Positions 36,985 to 47,535 of a stretch of 64,000 nt of DNA are shown here, piece after piece. The translations under genes were made by a program, and so were the position numbers. The notes under the pieces were generated by a model. The model made no database searches, was not told the origin of the DNA, and saw nothing but the letters and a program-made list of their open reading frames with translations. Within the stretch, counting starts at the first letter, position 1. The number at the start of each line of letters is the position of its first letter. The stretch lies in assembly GCA_963978905.1 (NCBI GenBank), contig OZ022256.1:2587501-2651500 (forward strand). Direction: 5' to 3'. The stretch comes from Trichostrongylus colubriformis. Taxonomy: Eukaryota; Nematoda; Chromadorea; Rhabditida; Trichostrongylidae.

Positions 36985-37168
36985 GAGTCCAGCAAAATTC
37001 TCTCATCTATGGTATTTGAAATGTTTTCGTTCTAAAAAATTCAGTCAGTTCTCTAATATTATGAACGTTTCTTGTTCATTCCTCTGCCTCAGTCCTACTT
37101 ACAGCTTTGTATTTATGAACGCGCGTCACAGAACGCATAAATAAATAAATAAACAAATAAATAAATAT
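36985..37168 (+). repeat. SINE/LINE-tail-like repeat with ATAAATA tail, copy 2
   Basis: Aligns by eye with 5140-5312, including TCTCATCTATGGTATTTG, GTTCTCTAATATTATGA, CAGCTTTGTATTTATGA and the GTCACAGAACGCATAAATAA tail. Confidence 0.5.
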
Positions 37169-38425
37169 TCAATAAAAACAGGGTGCCACATGAATATTGA
37201 AAAGCGTTCCAAAAACCCACATCTTTAGCAGGCATCACATGTACTTTGATCTCGTCTCGGTTACTGTATCCTCGAATTCGCAGATATCGTCGTTGTGAGC
37301 ACTGATTGATGATCATTGGAATCTTACTCCATAGCTGAAAAAAACAGCATGAATGTCACTGACTATATGGTCGTTCCGTGCTTTCGACAGACCTCAATTC
37401 CGCCCTGGATTGATGCCGTACACTGTCGCTATACCACAACTACAGTAACCCTTGTAACTTTCCATGCAAATCTTGTTCGCTTCGCGGCAGAGATTATACA
37501 GGAGCCAGCCGCTGCCTATACTTGAAGTCACCGCTGGCTTAGCTTTCGAGGGATTGCACGAGATTGTTTCACATCCTGGTTTACTGTATGCGCGCTGTAG
37601 TGTGGTGAACTGTGTATAATGCTGCTTATATAAACGGTGATGCTAACTATAAGTGGTGCTGTATGGGTCTAATGAAAACTTGAATTTGTATTGCCTTTCC
37701 ATCTGTCCTATATAGGTACCTTTCCAATAAGAAGAACTTGTCACAAAATATGCGAAAATGAAAGAAGAAGAGCGATAGCAAATAGGACAACATATTGGCT
37801 TGAGAAGGGGTAACATGTTGAATGTGGGACAGTAACATGTCTGTACGCGCATTTAAAACAGTGACACTATCTTAACACGTTGCTACTACGCCGTTTACGT
37901 TCGTTTCAAGCGTGGGAGGGCGCGCTTTTTTTCTCGCGCTCGCGACATGGTGCCACGTGGCTTCAAAAAAGCATTGCTTCTGGAGAAACTTTTCAGTCGT
38001 TATTTTTTTGGGTTATAATCGTAAAATGATCCATAGTCAAGACTGGAGACCGTGACTATGCTGAGATCGATTGTTTCCAATGTGAAGTCAGAAAGTGCGG
38101 CCGCCAACTATTCACCTATAAATTCATTTATAGTCCATCTCCCGAGAACTGATTGGGCGTGTCCTTCGAACCTGGGTGAATGGCGAGAGTGAGAGTACGT
38201 GGCGAGAGTGAGAGTGTGTGGCGGAGTGAGAGAATTGAGAGAGTTTGATACACGTTTATACAGGTTCGTAGGACACGCCTACTCAGTTATTGGGAAATGG
38301 ACTGTATAGCTCAACAAATGAAAGCTGTTTTCATGGACTACGCTTCTGAAAACAATCTATGTACATGATAGATACTTGATATAAAAAATCGATGGAATCA
38401 GAAAAGAAGGGATAAGAGTAGTTGT
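37169..38425. other. No gene recognised
   Basis: Left flank of the BEL element. A short open stretch near 37465-37517 reads EIIQEPAAAYT, faintly HSP70-like, but without supporting exons. GAGAGTGAGAGTG microsatellite-like sequence at 38190-38240. Confidence 0.4.
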
Positions 38426-39236
38426 TGTGCGGAAAGACTTCCGCACCATTAAGGAGGCCGACGTATCCATGTAAAATATATGTATAACGATAATGATGAA
38501 ATGCCATAAGGCACATGTAATCACTCAAGAATATCATGTAAATAGACATTATTAGTGCCATAAGACCATGAGGGCTGTCGAGGACATAGGTTACGAAATC
38601 GGTAGGCAACCTCGACAGTCAAGTAAACAAGTACGGTATTGTCTCTGATCTCCATGAGGATCTCTTGAGTTAGAGACTTTCGAGGGAAACCTCACATCAC
38701 ACATATGTTTCAGGGATCAACATATATACTGGTGGCTTCAGGCCGAATTTATATCTCGATATCTCGGTATCTCACTGTATCTCGCTAACTCGACACATCT
38801 CATATTTGTACCGGTGATCCTGCCTCACTTGTCAATATTCACTGTAACCAGATAAACAATTTATTCTGAAGTTTAAAAGTGTGCCTCCTTGGACGGTTCA
38901 GTCCTCTATTACCTGTCATCCTTGCCTCGTCTAACATTATCTTCAGTTCCTAACTTCTAGTGAAAGGACGCCCCGTCGGGTCCAAAGAAGATAATCGAAC
39001 GAACGATCTGGGCAGCTGGAGTCAACATAGCTCAGCGACAGAGCAAAGAAGTTATTCTTCCACACTGTATTCGGAGCTGGTCTGAACCAGAAAAGAAGAC
39101 TCCGGCTGACAACCCAGAAGCGGGTAAACGATTAGGAAGAAGACACCCCACTGAACCACGTCACAAAAGCAGGTTGGGAGTTTGCGTCCAAGGACATTTC
39201 ATCATACTAATTTGGCACAAAATCCTTTTAAACTTA
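38426..39236 (+). repeat. 5' LTR of the BEL/Pao element
   Basis: Starts TGTGCGGAAAGACTTCCGCA and ends TTTTAAACTTA. The first 20 bases after the T form a perfect hairpin (8-bp stem, AGAC loop). A pol II promoter would be expected here but no clear TATA box was picked out. Confidence 0.95.
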
Positions 39237-39254
39237 TGGTGCATCGGCCGGGAA
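39237..39254 (+). other. Primer binding site, tRNA-Gly
   Basis: TGGTGCATCGGCCGGGAA directly abuts the 5' LTR and is complementary to the 3' end (with CCA) of eukaryotic tRNA-Gly(GCC), which ends CCGATGCACCA. Confidence 0.85.
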
Positions 39255-39357
39255 AGTCGATACCAGAAAATCAGTGAATAATTTGACCCTCAATTTCATC
39301 TCAATCTTCTTCGTACAGTAAAACACTCGTATCAAACTGATTTCTTCGCCCATCATC

Positions 39358-42300
39358 ATGCTAAAAGTCTCCAAATCACGTCTCACAAAGGCCCGCAATG
39401 CCTTGCAAGAAGTTATTCAAGACTCACAAGATGCTATTGCGCCAATTGTGATTCCGGAAGGCGACGAAGCTGACAAAATGGAATCTCTGAAGACGTCAAG
39501 AACGAGGATCGAATCGACATTAGCCAAGGTTCGAACGGCGAAAGACTACGTCAACGAATCAATTGACAAACTCCACGTCGTGTTCGAAATGCTGGGCGAA
39601 ACGAAGCAAGAGACGGAACTCTCATCCTTTGAGGAATACCTCGAAACGGGAATCGAGAGCATCAGTGAGGCGAACCAGTTCTGCATAAAGCTCAGTGGAA
39701 GGAAGAAAGAGGTCGAACAACTCATGGCCAATCTACAGTCTCTCCAACCAGGAAGAGTCGAAGAAAGGGACAGAGCGATAGAAGATTCGTATCATTCTAC
39801 GCCGACTTCACCAGCATTTGCTCCTGCAATGCCGATGTATCTACCGCGACTGGAAATCCCTAGATTCTCTGGCAATCGAGCGGAATGGGACAACTTCTGG
39901 GCCATTTTCTCTGTAAATATTCACGAACAGAATATTAGCCCCATGCTAAAATTCAACTATTTGTGGCAATATTTGGAAGGAGATGCACGAGCACTGGTCT
40001 CAAGATACCAAGTCTCGGAAGAAAACTACCCAGAAGCCATTTCCTGTCTATGCAAGAAATATGGAGACAATGACACAAGAGTGGAAGAGTTGTTCGCCGA
40101 ACTTCAGAAGAGCAAAGCAGATACGAGAACCACAAAATCTCAAACCGAACTGCTGGAAAGAATATCAGCAACGATGAGCCAACTTGCCATAAAAGGCCAA
40201 GACGTCAACCATCGCTTGCTTTTGAATACGATTTTCAGCAAGTTTGATGCGGATATACAGACACGCGCTCTCGAGAGAAGAGCCGATCTGCAAAATCCAA
40301 GGGACTGGACATGGGCAACGATGCAAAGGGAGCTCAGTGGCATACTCCAGAGGAGGGAATACGTTGAAGAGACGCGGAAGAAGATCAACGCGCCAGCAGA
40401 AAGCTCCATAAGTAGACCCAGCCAACCAGTTCGTGACTTCAAAATCGCTTGCATGTATTGTAGGCGACTCGGTCACCAGTCAACTAACTGTCGTGTAGTT
40501 ACACAGTCAGAAAGAATATCCTTCCTAACAAAGAAGGGGCTATGTCTGAATTGCGGCAAGCCATACCACACAGCAGAAATGTGTCGAAGCCCTCCGTGCA
40601 GGAATTGCGGAAAGAAGCACAACATATCACTTTGTGGTATCATAGACACCCAGCATGGGAAGCAAATCCCACAAGAAGGTCGACAGTCCAAAACGAAACC
40701 AGCTCAGCCCGCGTTTCAGCAACAAACGCGGCTTCCAGCAAGGAATACTGGGAGTGCTTACTCGAAGAAAGCGACAAAAGGCACACCAGTCAATCACCAA
40801 AACATGGTCATCCAAAAAAAGACCAACGTAATCGTGGATTCCGAAGACGAGAACATAGAGGACAATACCACTGGCGAAGTCAGCACAGGGGAAACTCTAC
40901 TCTTAACAGGAACCGCGACGATTTTGGGAAAAAATGGCTCAAGAGAAGTCAAAATTCTGCTGGATACGGGAGCGGAATCATCGTTCGTCGACAGAAACCT
41001 TGTGGAAGAACTACAACTGCCAACAATCTCGAGAAAGAAACTCGGTTTGAAAATGTTCGGCTCCAACAAAGTAGTGGAGAACTGGCATTCAGTTGTAGAA
41101 GTCAACCTAGTTGACAAAAATAAAGAAGTACATGCCTTCCAGCTATATGACAGCCCAGTAATAACAGCCCACGCAGTCAAGGCCACATTGACCAAGGAAG
41201 ATCTGCGCGTCGTCAAACAGAAGCGCATTCAACTTTCCAACAAGTCGAATGAAGAGGAAGAAACTCCGCAAATTTTACTAGGATGTGACTATTTGTGGGA
41301 CGTAATGGAACAGAAGAAAGTAAAATTGCCTTCTGGACTTCACCTCGTTTCAACCAAGTTTGGCTACATGATTACTGGACGACAAAAGGAAGAACATCTG
41401 TTATCCTCCGCACGTATCATGGAAAACGCAAAAAACCACTGCGAGTCAAAGATATTCGACGATTACTGGGGATTCGATTCTTCAGGCATCAATGAATATA
41501 CAGGACCAGAAAAGACTGAAAAGCAGCGTATGAACGAAGAAGTTGCAAAACGGTTCAAGGAATCCATCGAAAAACGTGCAGACGGTTACTATGTTCACCT
41601 ACCTTGGAAGGATGACTGTCAGCTGCTACCGACGAATAAGTCGATAGCACTCAAAAGACTGCAAGGATCTCTACTTCAGTTGAATAAGAAACCAGAACTC
41701 CTTGCAGAATATGATTCAATCATCACAGATCAGCTCGAAAAGGGCATAATAGAACCGATTCCTAGCAATAGTGGAAAGAAGAATACAATTCTACATTATC
41801 TACCACATCAAGCGGTGATAACACCGAACAAACCGAACACAAAACTGAGAATCGTGTTCGACGCTTCTGCCCACTACGTTGGGAAACCATCACTGAACGA
41901 TGCACTGCATCAGGGACCGTTATTTCTACCTTCACTGGTCGGGATGATGCAAAGATTCCGAATCGGTAAAACAGCGCTAACTGCTGACGTGGAGAAAGCC
42001 TTTCTGCAGGTCCATCTTCACGAGGACGATCGGGATGCAACGAGATTTTTTTGGCTATACGACACCTCCAAACCACTCAGCGACGACAACCTCGTAGAAT
42101 ACCGATTCACGAGAGTCACCTTTGGGCTGAATGCCTCGCCCTTCCTCCTTGCTGCTACTATACGATTTCATCTCGAAAACGGGAACATTGATGAAGAATT
42201 CGCCAAGGAACTCAACGACAATCTTTATGTCGACAATCTCATCATTTCTGCAGAGTCGACAAAAGAGGGTATAAAGAAATACCTGGAAGCGAAAAGAACC

Positions 42301-45300
42301 TTCAGAGAACTCAACATGAATCTTCGCGAATTCATATCGAATGATAGGAAGGTTAACAAATTCATCAAGAAGGAAGACAGATCGACGCAAAATTCACCCA
42401 AGGTGCTAGGTATCCAGTGGAATACGGAGTCAGATATGCTAGAAATCATATGCAACATACCAGAACCAGCAAAAGTATCAAAAAGAACGGTTCTACATGC
42501 GAATGCATCAGTTTATGACCCGATGGGATGGCTCAATCCGCTCATGATCAAGAACAAAGTCTTCTTTCAATCACTATGGAAGAAAGAATATCCATGGGAC
42601 GTTCCATTAAAAGGCAAGGATCAAGAAGAATGGACAATTTTGTGCAAAGCTATTCAAGGATTCACAAAAGAAATCCCCAGAAGAGTGGCCAACAAACGAG
42701 AAAATCACAAACTTGTATTATTCAGCGATGCAAGTACAACTGCAATGGCCACTTGTGCATATCTTTGCAATAACGACAACCATCATCTTCTTATATCGAA
42801 ATCCAAATTGCCAAAGCTGAAGGAAAACCATACCGTGCCGAAATTGGAGCTAAATGCTTTGACGCTCTCAGCACGATTGGCCAAATCTACAGTGGAAGAG
42901 CTCCAGCCATCTATCAGGATCAACGAAATATACCTTCTCTCGGATTCAGAAGTCGCCCTCAGCTGGGTAAAAAACAGCGAAGATACCAAGCAACTGGGAG
43001 TTTTAGCTGCTAATCGTGTGAAAGAAATCACAAGAATTGTACATTGGTTGAACGAACACGATGTAACTGTATCTTTCGGATACGTCAAAACAAGCACAAA
43101 CCCGGCTGACTGTGCTACTAGAGGTCTAACGGCAGAAGAGCTGAAAAACCATGTTTGGTGGACAGGACCTACCTTTTTGCAAAAGAAACCAAGTGAATGG
43201 CCGTCTGAAACACGACTGTTCCAACTTCCATCGAAAGAAGTAAACGTGAATCTTGTGCAGACCACCAGTCCATGGATCGACTTGGATCGTTTCAGCTCTA
43301 TCAGCAAAGTGACGAGAATAGGAGCATGGATTTTGCGTTTTCTCCGCAATGTAACTAGGAAGTTACCAATCGAGTCTCGAGAGAGAATCCAAAAAACTAT
43401 TCCAGAGCTGAAACAAGTGCGAAACACCACTCATCTGAACGCTGATGAATTGAACAACTCGCTGAAAACGCTCGTCAAAATGCATCAAAGGCAATATTCG
43501 GAACTCATATCGTCTCCAAACCATGCAAAGTTGAACATCAAACAAGGCAACAACGGAGTATGGATATGTCAAGGACGACTAGGAGAAAGTGATCTGAAAG
43601 AAGAAGCAAAAAAGCCAATATTCATAGCACCCAACTCTGAAGTGGCCCGGCTGATCATTCAGAATGCGCATGGGAAAATGCATCTGTCAACTGCGCACAC
43701 AATGGCAGAGGTTCGATCGAAGTACTGGATTCCGAAACTTCGACAACAAGTTACCAAAATAATTAGAAAATGCGTTGCGTGCCAGAAGATGAACAATTTA
43801 CCCTACCGGTATCCGAAGATGAAAGATTTACCTGAGCGAAGAGTTAAAATGTCAAGGCCATTCGAACACGTTGGACTTGACTATTTCGGTCCGCTGAAAG
43901 TGAAAACACCGACAGGAGAAACCACGAAGAACTATGGATGTATATTGACGTGTGCTACTACAAGGTTGGTACACCTCGAAGTTGTGCCAGATAACTCAAC
44001 AGTGGCATTCATCAACGCTATGAGGCGATTTATAGCTAGAAGAGGAGTACCAGCCTCAATAACGAGCGACAATGCCCCCACGTTCATTTTGGGAGAAAAC
44101 GTACTGGCAGACAATTTGAAGAATGCTCGTGATTCAGAAGAAACTGAAAACTTCATGGCAAACCAGTCAATCAACTGGTTCAAAATCACACCATATGCGC
44201 CGTGGCAGGGCGGATTCTATGAGCGTTTGATTCAATCTGTCAAACGTTGCCTTAACAAGGCCATTGGACGTCGTATCCCGAATGAAGATTCTCTGCGGAC
44301 CACAATCACAGAAATAGAAGGGTGTCTCAACAGCAGACCTTTAACCTATCAAGAAGCCGACTGGGAAGAAAATACAAGTCTGAGGCCTATCGACTTCATA
44401 CAAAATGGAATGAACATAACATATCCAATAGACCCAGTACCGGATCAAGATATGCAAGATGAGACTTACCTTCCACCAGAACAAAAAGCTATGTTGAAAA
44501 CGCGAATCGAGGCACAAAGAGCTCTGAAAAGCTCATGTGACATCACGAATAAGTTCTGGGAAGTGTGGCGAAAACACTACATAACAGCACTAAGAGAACA
44601 CCATCAAATCATGCTTTCACAAGGAAAAACATGTAATACCCAGCCAAAACTGGGAAAAATCGTGCTCATCCAAGAAGATATGCAACCAAGAAACTATTGG
44701 AAGTTAGGACGTATTATTCATCTCTTCAAGAATAATGAAGGAGAAATCAGGGAAGCAGAATTGTCTACAGGCCAAAGAACTACCATCAGACGACCAGTAA
44801 ATCTTCTCGTGCCTTTAGAACTCGACGAACCTGATGAACCTGAAACGAAAGAACAAATGACTAGTACTCCAACTCAACACACTCACTCATACAACTTAAG
44901 ATCGAGAAAAACCCCGCAATTATTCAATATCAATACAATATCAAATCAAAGTATTAAAGAAAAAGAAGAACAATACGAATCAAATGTTGAATGTTTCAGA
45001 ATGGAAAGTCAATTGGATGACGTGAAGAAGCTTCTACAACAACTCGCTGTACGCCCTCGTGCCATCATCAGCGACAAGATGTTGCAGGAGCAGATTCTAG
45101 GGGTTAATTATGGTATTGATCATCTTTTAAAGAAAAGTGAGGAAACTTTAGCTGCATATCGTGAAATGGAAACAGCAATCGCCACCACACCAATGACTGC
45201 TCAAAAGTCATATAACAAACGAAGAAACGTGGATAAGCAACTGACCGAATTGCAAGGAAAGCTGCAGTGTGCCGGCTATATCTCCGATCTTCTCTGGGAC

Positions 45301-46551
45301 ACGTACGATGAAATGGTTAAAGCAAAGATGGCGACTCTTCCAAAAAAGGAGCAATTCCAAATGAAGATTCAGGAAAGTGGAAGACCTTTTGACAAGATTT
45401 CGACAAAGGTCTACGTCACCTCGGAGCTCCGATCAATCGCCAACACCATCACCGAGATTCGCAACGTCCACTACACGCCGTGGGCTAGAAACGAACAGGA
45501 CTCCTTGATGGATCATATCAAACGATTGGAGCAGCAGATCAATCACTTGTTCGTGGGGGAGGGCGACACCAGTCGCATGGATGCACGTCCCTCTGTAAGC
45601 GAAGAGACGAATGGAAAGATGGAGAAGTTCACCAAGCGAATCAAGGAAATGGTTACCAAAATCGACGGCAAGATAACATCATGGAAAGAGGAAGAGGATG
45701 CTCGAAATGAAAGGATTCTCACCAGCATGGAGTCATTCCAAAAGAAAATGGAGGAGAAAATCGAGAATTCTCTGAAGAATATCAACCAGCAAGTACAGGA
45801 AAAGGTGGACCAGAATGCGAAGCAATTCCGTACGCTCATGGAAGAGAGCTTCATCAAAACGGAAGATTGCTTGACAAACGCTGTCGCATCGTATTTGCGA
45901 ACAATAGAGGAGAGACAGCGGACACCGCCACCGGAGGATGTGCTGACGCTCCTCGAAGACGATACAGACGTGATGAAGATGGAGCTCATCCCACCAAAGA
46001 GAGAAGTCGAAAGCAAGACTTCAACACCGGACGAGCTTCGACAGGGATCGACAAGTTCACACTCCAGGAAAAGCCGTAAAGATAGGGAGGAGCTCGAAAG
46101 GGAGGAGATTCCGCCGAAGATAGCTAGACCGGCAAGGGATAGGACGCCATTCGCCGTATCGCAGGCAAAAACTAAGCTGAAAGGACTCCGCGAGTGCCGT
46201 CAGAGAAAGATAGCCGACTCAAGGAACACCTTGTGCACTTCAGGAGCTCGCATGGTCGTCTGCGGCTTCTGCCGCCAACGTGGAAAACACGCTACGGATG
46301 CGTGCACAGCATTCCCAACAGTGCGTGAAAGAAGAGCCCTCGTAAAAGAAGAAGAAATGTGCCGCGTCTGCTTGAAGCCTCGATGCAAGGAAAGATGCGG
46401 ACAAGGACAACGATGTGGCTACTGCGGGGATAAGACTCACCACGAGTCACTGTGTGGCTTGCCGGAAGAAAGGCAGGAATTGCTCCACATCATCAACCGC
46501 CACGAAGGAGATCGCTGGCGGGAGTGTGCGGAAAGACTTCCGCACCATTAA
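39358..46551 (+). CDS. BEL/Pao gag-pol polyprotein with extra C-terminal zinc-knuckle module
   Basis: 2,397 residues, no interruption. Gag (DUF1759-like, about 140-260) with three zinc knuckles (C365-C378, C396-C409, C414-C426). Aspartic protease DTGAESSF at 536. Reverse transcriptase from about 760: LRIVFDAS (830), palm Asp in TADVEKAF (877), and YVDN (957-960) where most RTs have YxDD. RNase H Asp1124, Glu1164, Asp1196. Integrase zinc site H1442/H1447/C1472/C1475 and catalytic D1508, D1571, E1622. DUF5641-like domain at about 1760-1830, then YNLRSRK (about 1845), where pol normally ends. Beyond it lie about 550 extra residues: a long coiled coil and Cys/His knuckles at 2302-2316 and 2335-2366. 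The stop codon is inside the 3' LTR. Family length is usually below 1,900. Confidence 0.95.
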   Translation: MLKVSKSRLTKARNALQEVIQDSQDAIAPIVIPEGDEADKMESLKTSRTRIESTLAKVRTAKDYVNESIDKLHVVFEMLGETKQETELSSFEEYLETGIESISEANQFCIKLSGRKKEVEQLMANLQSLQPGRVEERDRAIEDSYHSTPTSPAFAPAMPMYLPRLEIPRFSGNRAEWDNFWAIFSVNIHEQNISPMLKFNYLWQYLEGDARALVSRYQVSEENYPEAISCLCKKYGDNDTRVEELFAELQKSKADTRTTKSQTELLERISATMSQLAIKGQDVNHRLLLNTIFSKFDADIQTRALERRADLQNPRDWTWATMQRELSGILQRREYVEETRKKINAPAESSISRPSQPVRDFKIACMYCRRLGHQSTNCRVVTQSERISFLTKKGLCLNCGKPYHTAEMCRSPPCRNCGKKHNISLCGIIDTQHGKQIPQEGRQSKTKPAQPAFQQQTRLPARNTGSAYSKKATKGTPVNHQNMVIQKKTNVIVDSEDENIEDNTTGEVSTGETLLLTGTATILGKNGSREVKILLDTGAESSFVDRNLVEELQLPTISRKKLGLKMFGSNKVVENWHSVVEVNLVDKNKEVHAFQLYDSPVITAHAVKATLTKEDLRVVKQKRIQLSNKSNEEEETPQILLGCDYLWDVMEQKKVKLPSGLHLVSTKFGYMITGRQKEEHLLSSARIMENAKNHCESKIFDDYWGFDSSGINEYTGPEKTEKQRMNEEVAKRFKESIEKRADGYYVHLPWKDDCQLLPTNKSIALKRLQGSLLQLNKKPELLAEYDSIITDQLEKGIIEPIPSNSGKKNTILHYLPHQAVITPNKPNTKLRIVFDASAHYVGKPSLNDALHQGPLFLPSLVGMMQRFRIGKTALTADVEKAFLQVHLHEDDRDATRFFWLYDTSKPLSDDNLVEYRFTRVTFGLNASPFLLAATIRFHLENGNIDEEFAKELNDNLYVDNLIISAESTKEGIKKYLEAKRTFRELNMNLREFISNDRKVNKFIKKEDRSTQNSPKVLGIQWNTESDMLEIICNIPEPAKVSKRTVLHANASVYDPMGWLNPLMIKNKVFFQSLWKKEYPWDVPLKGKDQEEWTILCKAIQGFTKEIPRRVANKRENHKLVLFSDASTTAMATCAYLCNNDNHHLLISKSKLPKLKENHTVPKLELNALTLSARLAKSTVEELQPSIRINEIYLLSDSEVALSWVKNSEDTKQLGVLAANRVKEITRIVHWLNEHDVTVSFGYVKTSTNPADCATRGLTAEELKNHVWWTGPTFLQKKPSEWPSETRLFQLPSKEVNVNLVQTTSPWIDLDRFSSISKVTRIGAWILRFLRNVTRKLPIESRERIQKTIPELKQVRNTTHLNADELNNSLKTLVKMHQRQYSELISSPNHAKLNIKQGNNGVWICQGRLGESDLKEEAKKPIFIAPNSEVARLIIQNAHGKMHLSTAHTMAEVRSKYWIPKLRQQVTKIIRKCVACQKMNNLPYRYPKMKDLPERRVKMSRPFEHVGLDYFGPLKVKTPTGETTKNYGCILTCATTRLVHLEVVPDNSTVAFINAMRRFIARRGVPASITSDNAPTFILGENVLADNLKNARDSEETENFMANQSINWFKITPYAPWQGGFYERLIQSVKRCLNKAIGRRIPNEDSLRTTITEIEGCLNSRPLTYQEADWEENTSLRPIDFIQNGMNITYPIDPVPDQDMQDETYLPPEQKAMLKTRIEAQRALKSSCDITNKFWEVWRKHYITALREHHQIMLSQGKTCNTQPKLGKIVLIQEDMQPRNYWKLGRIIHLFKNNEGEIREAELSTGQRTTIRRPVNLLVPLELDEPDEPETKEQMTSTPTQHTHSYNLRSRKTPQLFNINTISNQSIKEKEEQYESNVECFRMESQLDDVKKLLQQLAVRPRAIISDKMLQEQILGVNYGIDHLLKKSEETLAAYREMETAIATTPMTAQKSYNKRRNVDKQLTELQGKLQCAGYISDLLWDTYDEMVKAKMATLPKKEQFQMKIQESGRPFDKISTKVYVTSELRSIANTITEIRNVHYTPWARNEQDSLMDHIKRLEQQINHLFVGEGDTSRMDARPSVSEETNGKMEKFTKRIKEMVTKIDGKITSWKEEEDARNERILTSMESFQKKMEEKIENSLKNINQQVQEKVDQNAKQFRTLMEESFIKTEDCLTNAVASYLRTIEERQRTPPPEDVLTLLEDDTDVMKMELIPPKREVESKTSTPDELRQGSTSSHSRKSRKDREELEREEIPPKIARPARDRTPFAVSQAKTKLKGLRECRQRKIADSRNTLCTSGARMVVCGFCRQRGKHATDACTAFPTVRERRALVKEEEMCRVCLKPRCKERCGQGQRCGYCGDKTHHESLCGLPEERQELLHIINRHEGDRWRECAERLPHH
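46517..46524 (+). other. Weak polypurine tract
   Basis: GGCGGGAG immediately precedes the 3' LTR. It is short and has one C, but it is in the correct place for plus-strand priming. Confidence 0.4.
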
Positions 46552-47335
46552 GGAGGCCGACGTATCCATGTAAAATATATGTATAACGATAATGATGAAA
46601 TGCCATAAGGCACATGTAATCACTCAAGAATATCATGTAAATAGACATTATTAGTGCCATAAGACCATGAGGGCTGTCGAGGACATAGGTTACGAAATCG
46701 GTAGGCAACCTCGACAGTCAAGTAAACAAGTACGGTATTGTCTCTGATCTCCATGAGGATCTCTTGAGTTAGAGACTTTCGAGGGAAACCTCACATCACA
46801 CATATGTTTCAGGGATCAACATATATACTGGTGGCTTCAGGCCGAATTTATATCTCGATATCTCGGTATCTCACTGTATCTCGCTAACTCGACACATCTC
46901 ATATTTGTACCGGTGATCCTGCCTCACTTGTCAATATTCACTGTAACCAGATAAACAATTTATTCTGAAGTTTAAAAGTGTGCCTCCTTGGACGGTTCAG
47001 TCCTCTATTACCTGTCATCCTTGCCTCGTCTAACATTATCTTCAGTTCCTAACTTCTAGTGAAAGGACGCCCCGTCGGGTCCAAAGAAGATAATCGAACG
47101 AACGATCTGGGCAGCTGGAGTCAACATAGCTCAGCGACAGAGCAAAGAAGTTATTCTTCCACACTGTATTCGGAGCTGGTCTGAACCAGAAAAGAAGACT
47201 CCGGCTGACAACCCAGAAGCGGGTAAACGATTAGGAAGAAGACACCCCACTGAACCACGTCACAAAAGCAGGTTGGGAGTTTGCGTCCAAGGACATTTCA
47301 TCATACTAATTTGGCACAAAATCCTTTTAAACTTA
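46525..47335 (+). repeat. 3' LTR of the BEL/Pao element
   Basis: Same 811 bases as 38426-39236, with no difference seen by eye. Its first 27 bases also encode the last codons and stop of the polyprotein. Confidence 0.95.
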
Positions 47336-47361
47336 GTTGTGACACGACATCATGTCACACA

Positions 47362-47535
47362 GGCCACGTTCATGCTTTCCGGCGGCTGGGCGTGGCTGCG
47401 TTTAAAGCAGTGAGGCAATTGGTACGAGGGAAGTGCAGAGACGACCCAGGCAACGAGACAGGGTTGTACAGGCGGAAATGCAGACACGCAGCCACGCCCT
47501 GCCGCCGGCACCGCAGAGTGCGAACACGGCCTAGC
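47362..47535. repeat. GC-rich inverted-repeat element, copy B
   Basis: Arms GTTCATGCTTTCCGGCGG and CCGCCGGCACCGCAGAGTGC; same family as 3592-3770 and 49728-49862. Confidence 0.6.

Larger units (their letters stand above)
38421..47340 (+). mobile_element. Full-length BEL/Pao LTR retrotransposon
   Basis: Two 811-bp direct LTRs (38426-39236 and 46525-47335) that I read as identical, flanked by the 5-bp duplication GTTGT (38421-38425 and 47336-47340). The primer site starts at the base after the 5' LTR. One long ORF occupies the interior. Equal LTRs, intact ORF and perfect target duplication mean a very recent insertion. Confidence 0.97.

Noticed and set aside
37316..37525. HSP70-like EIIQEPAAAYT stretch
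   Set aside because: Only about ten residues resemble the HSP70 INEPTAAA segment, spacing to the preceding VVP is wrong and no flanking exons were found.
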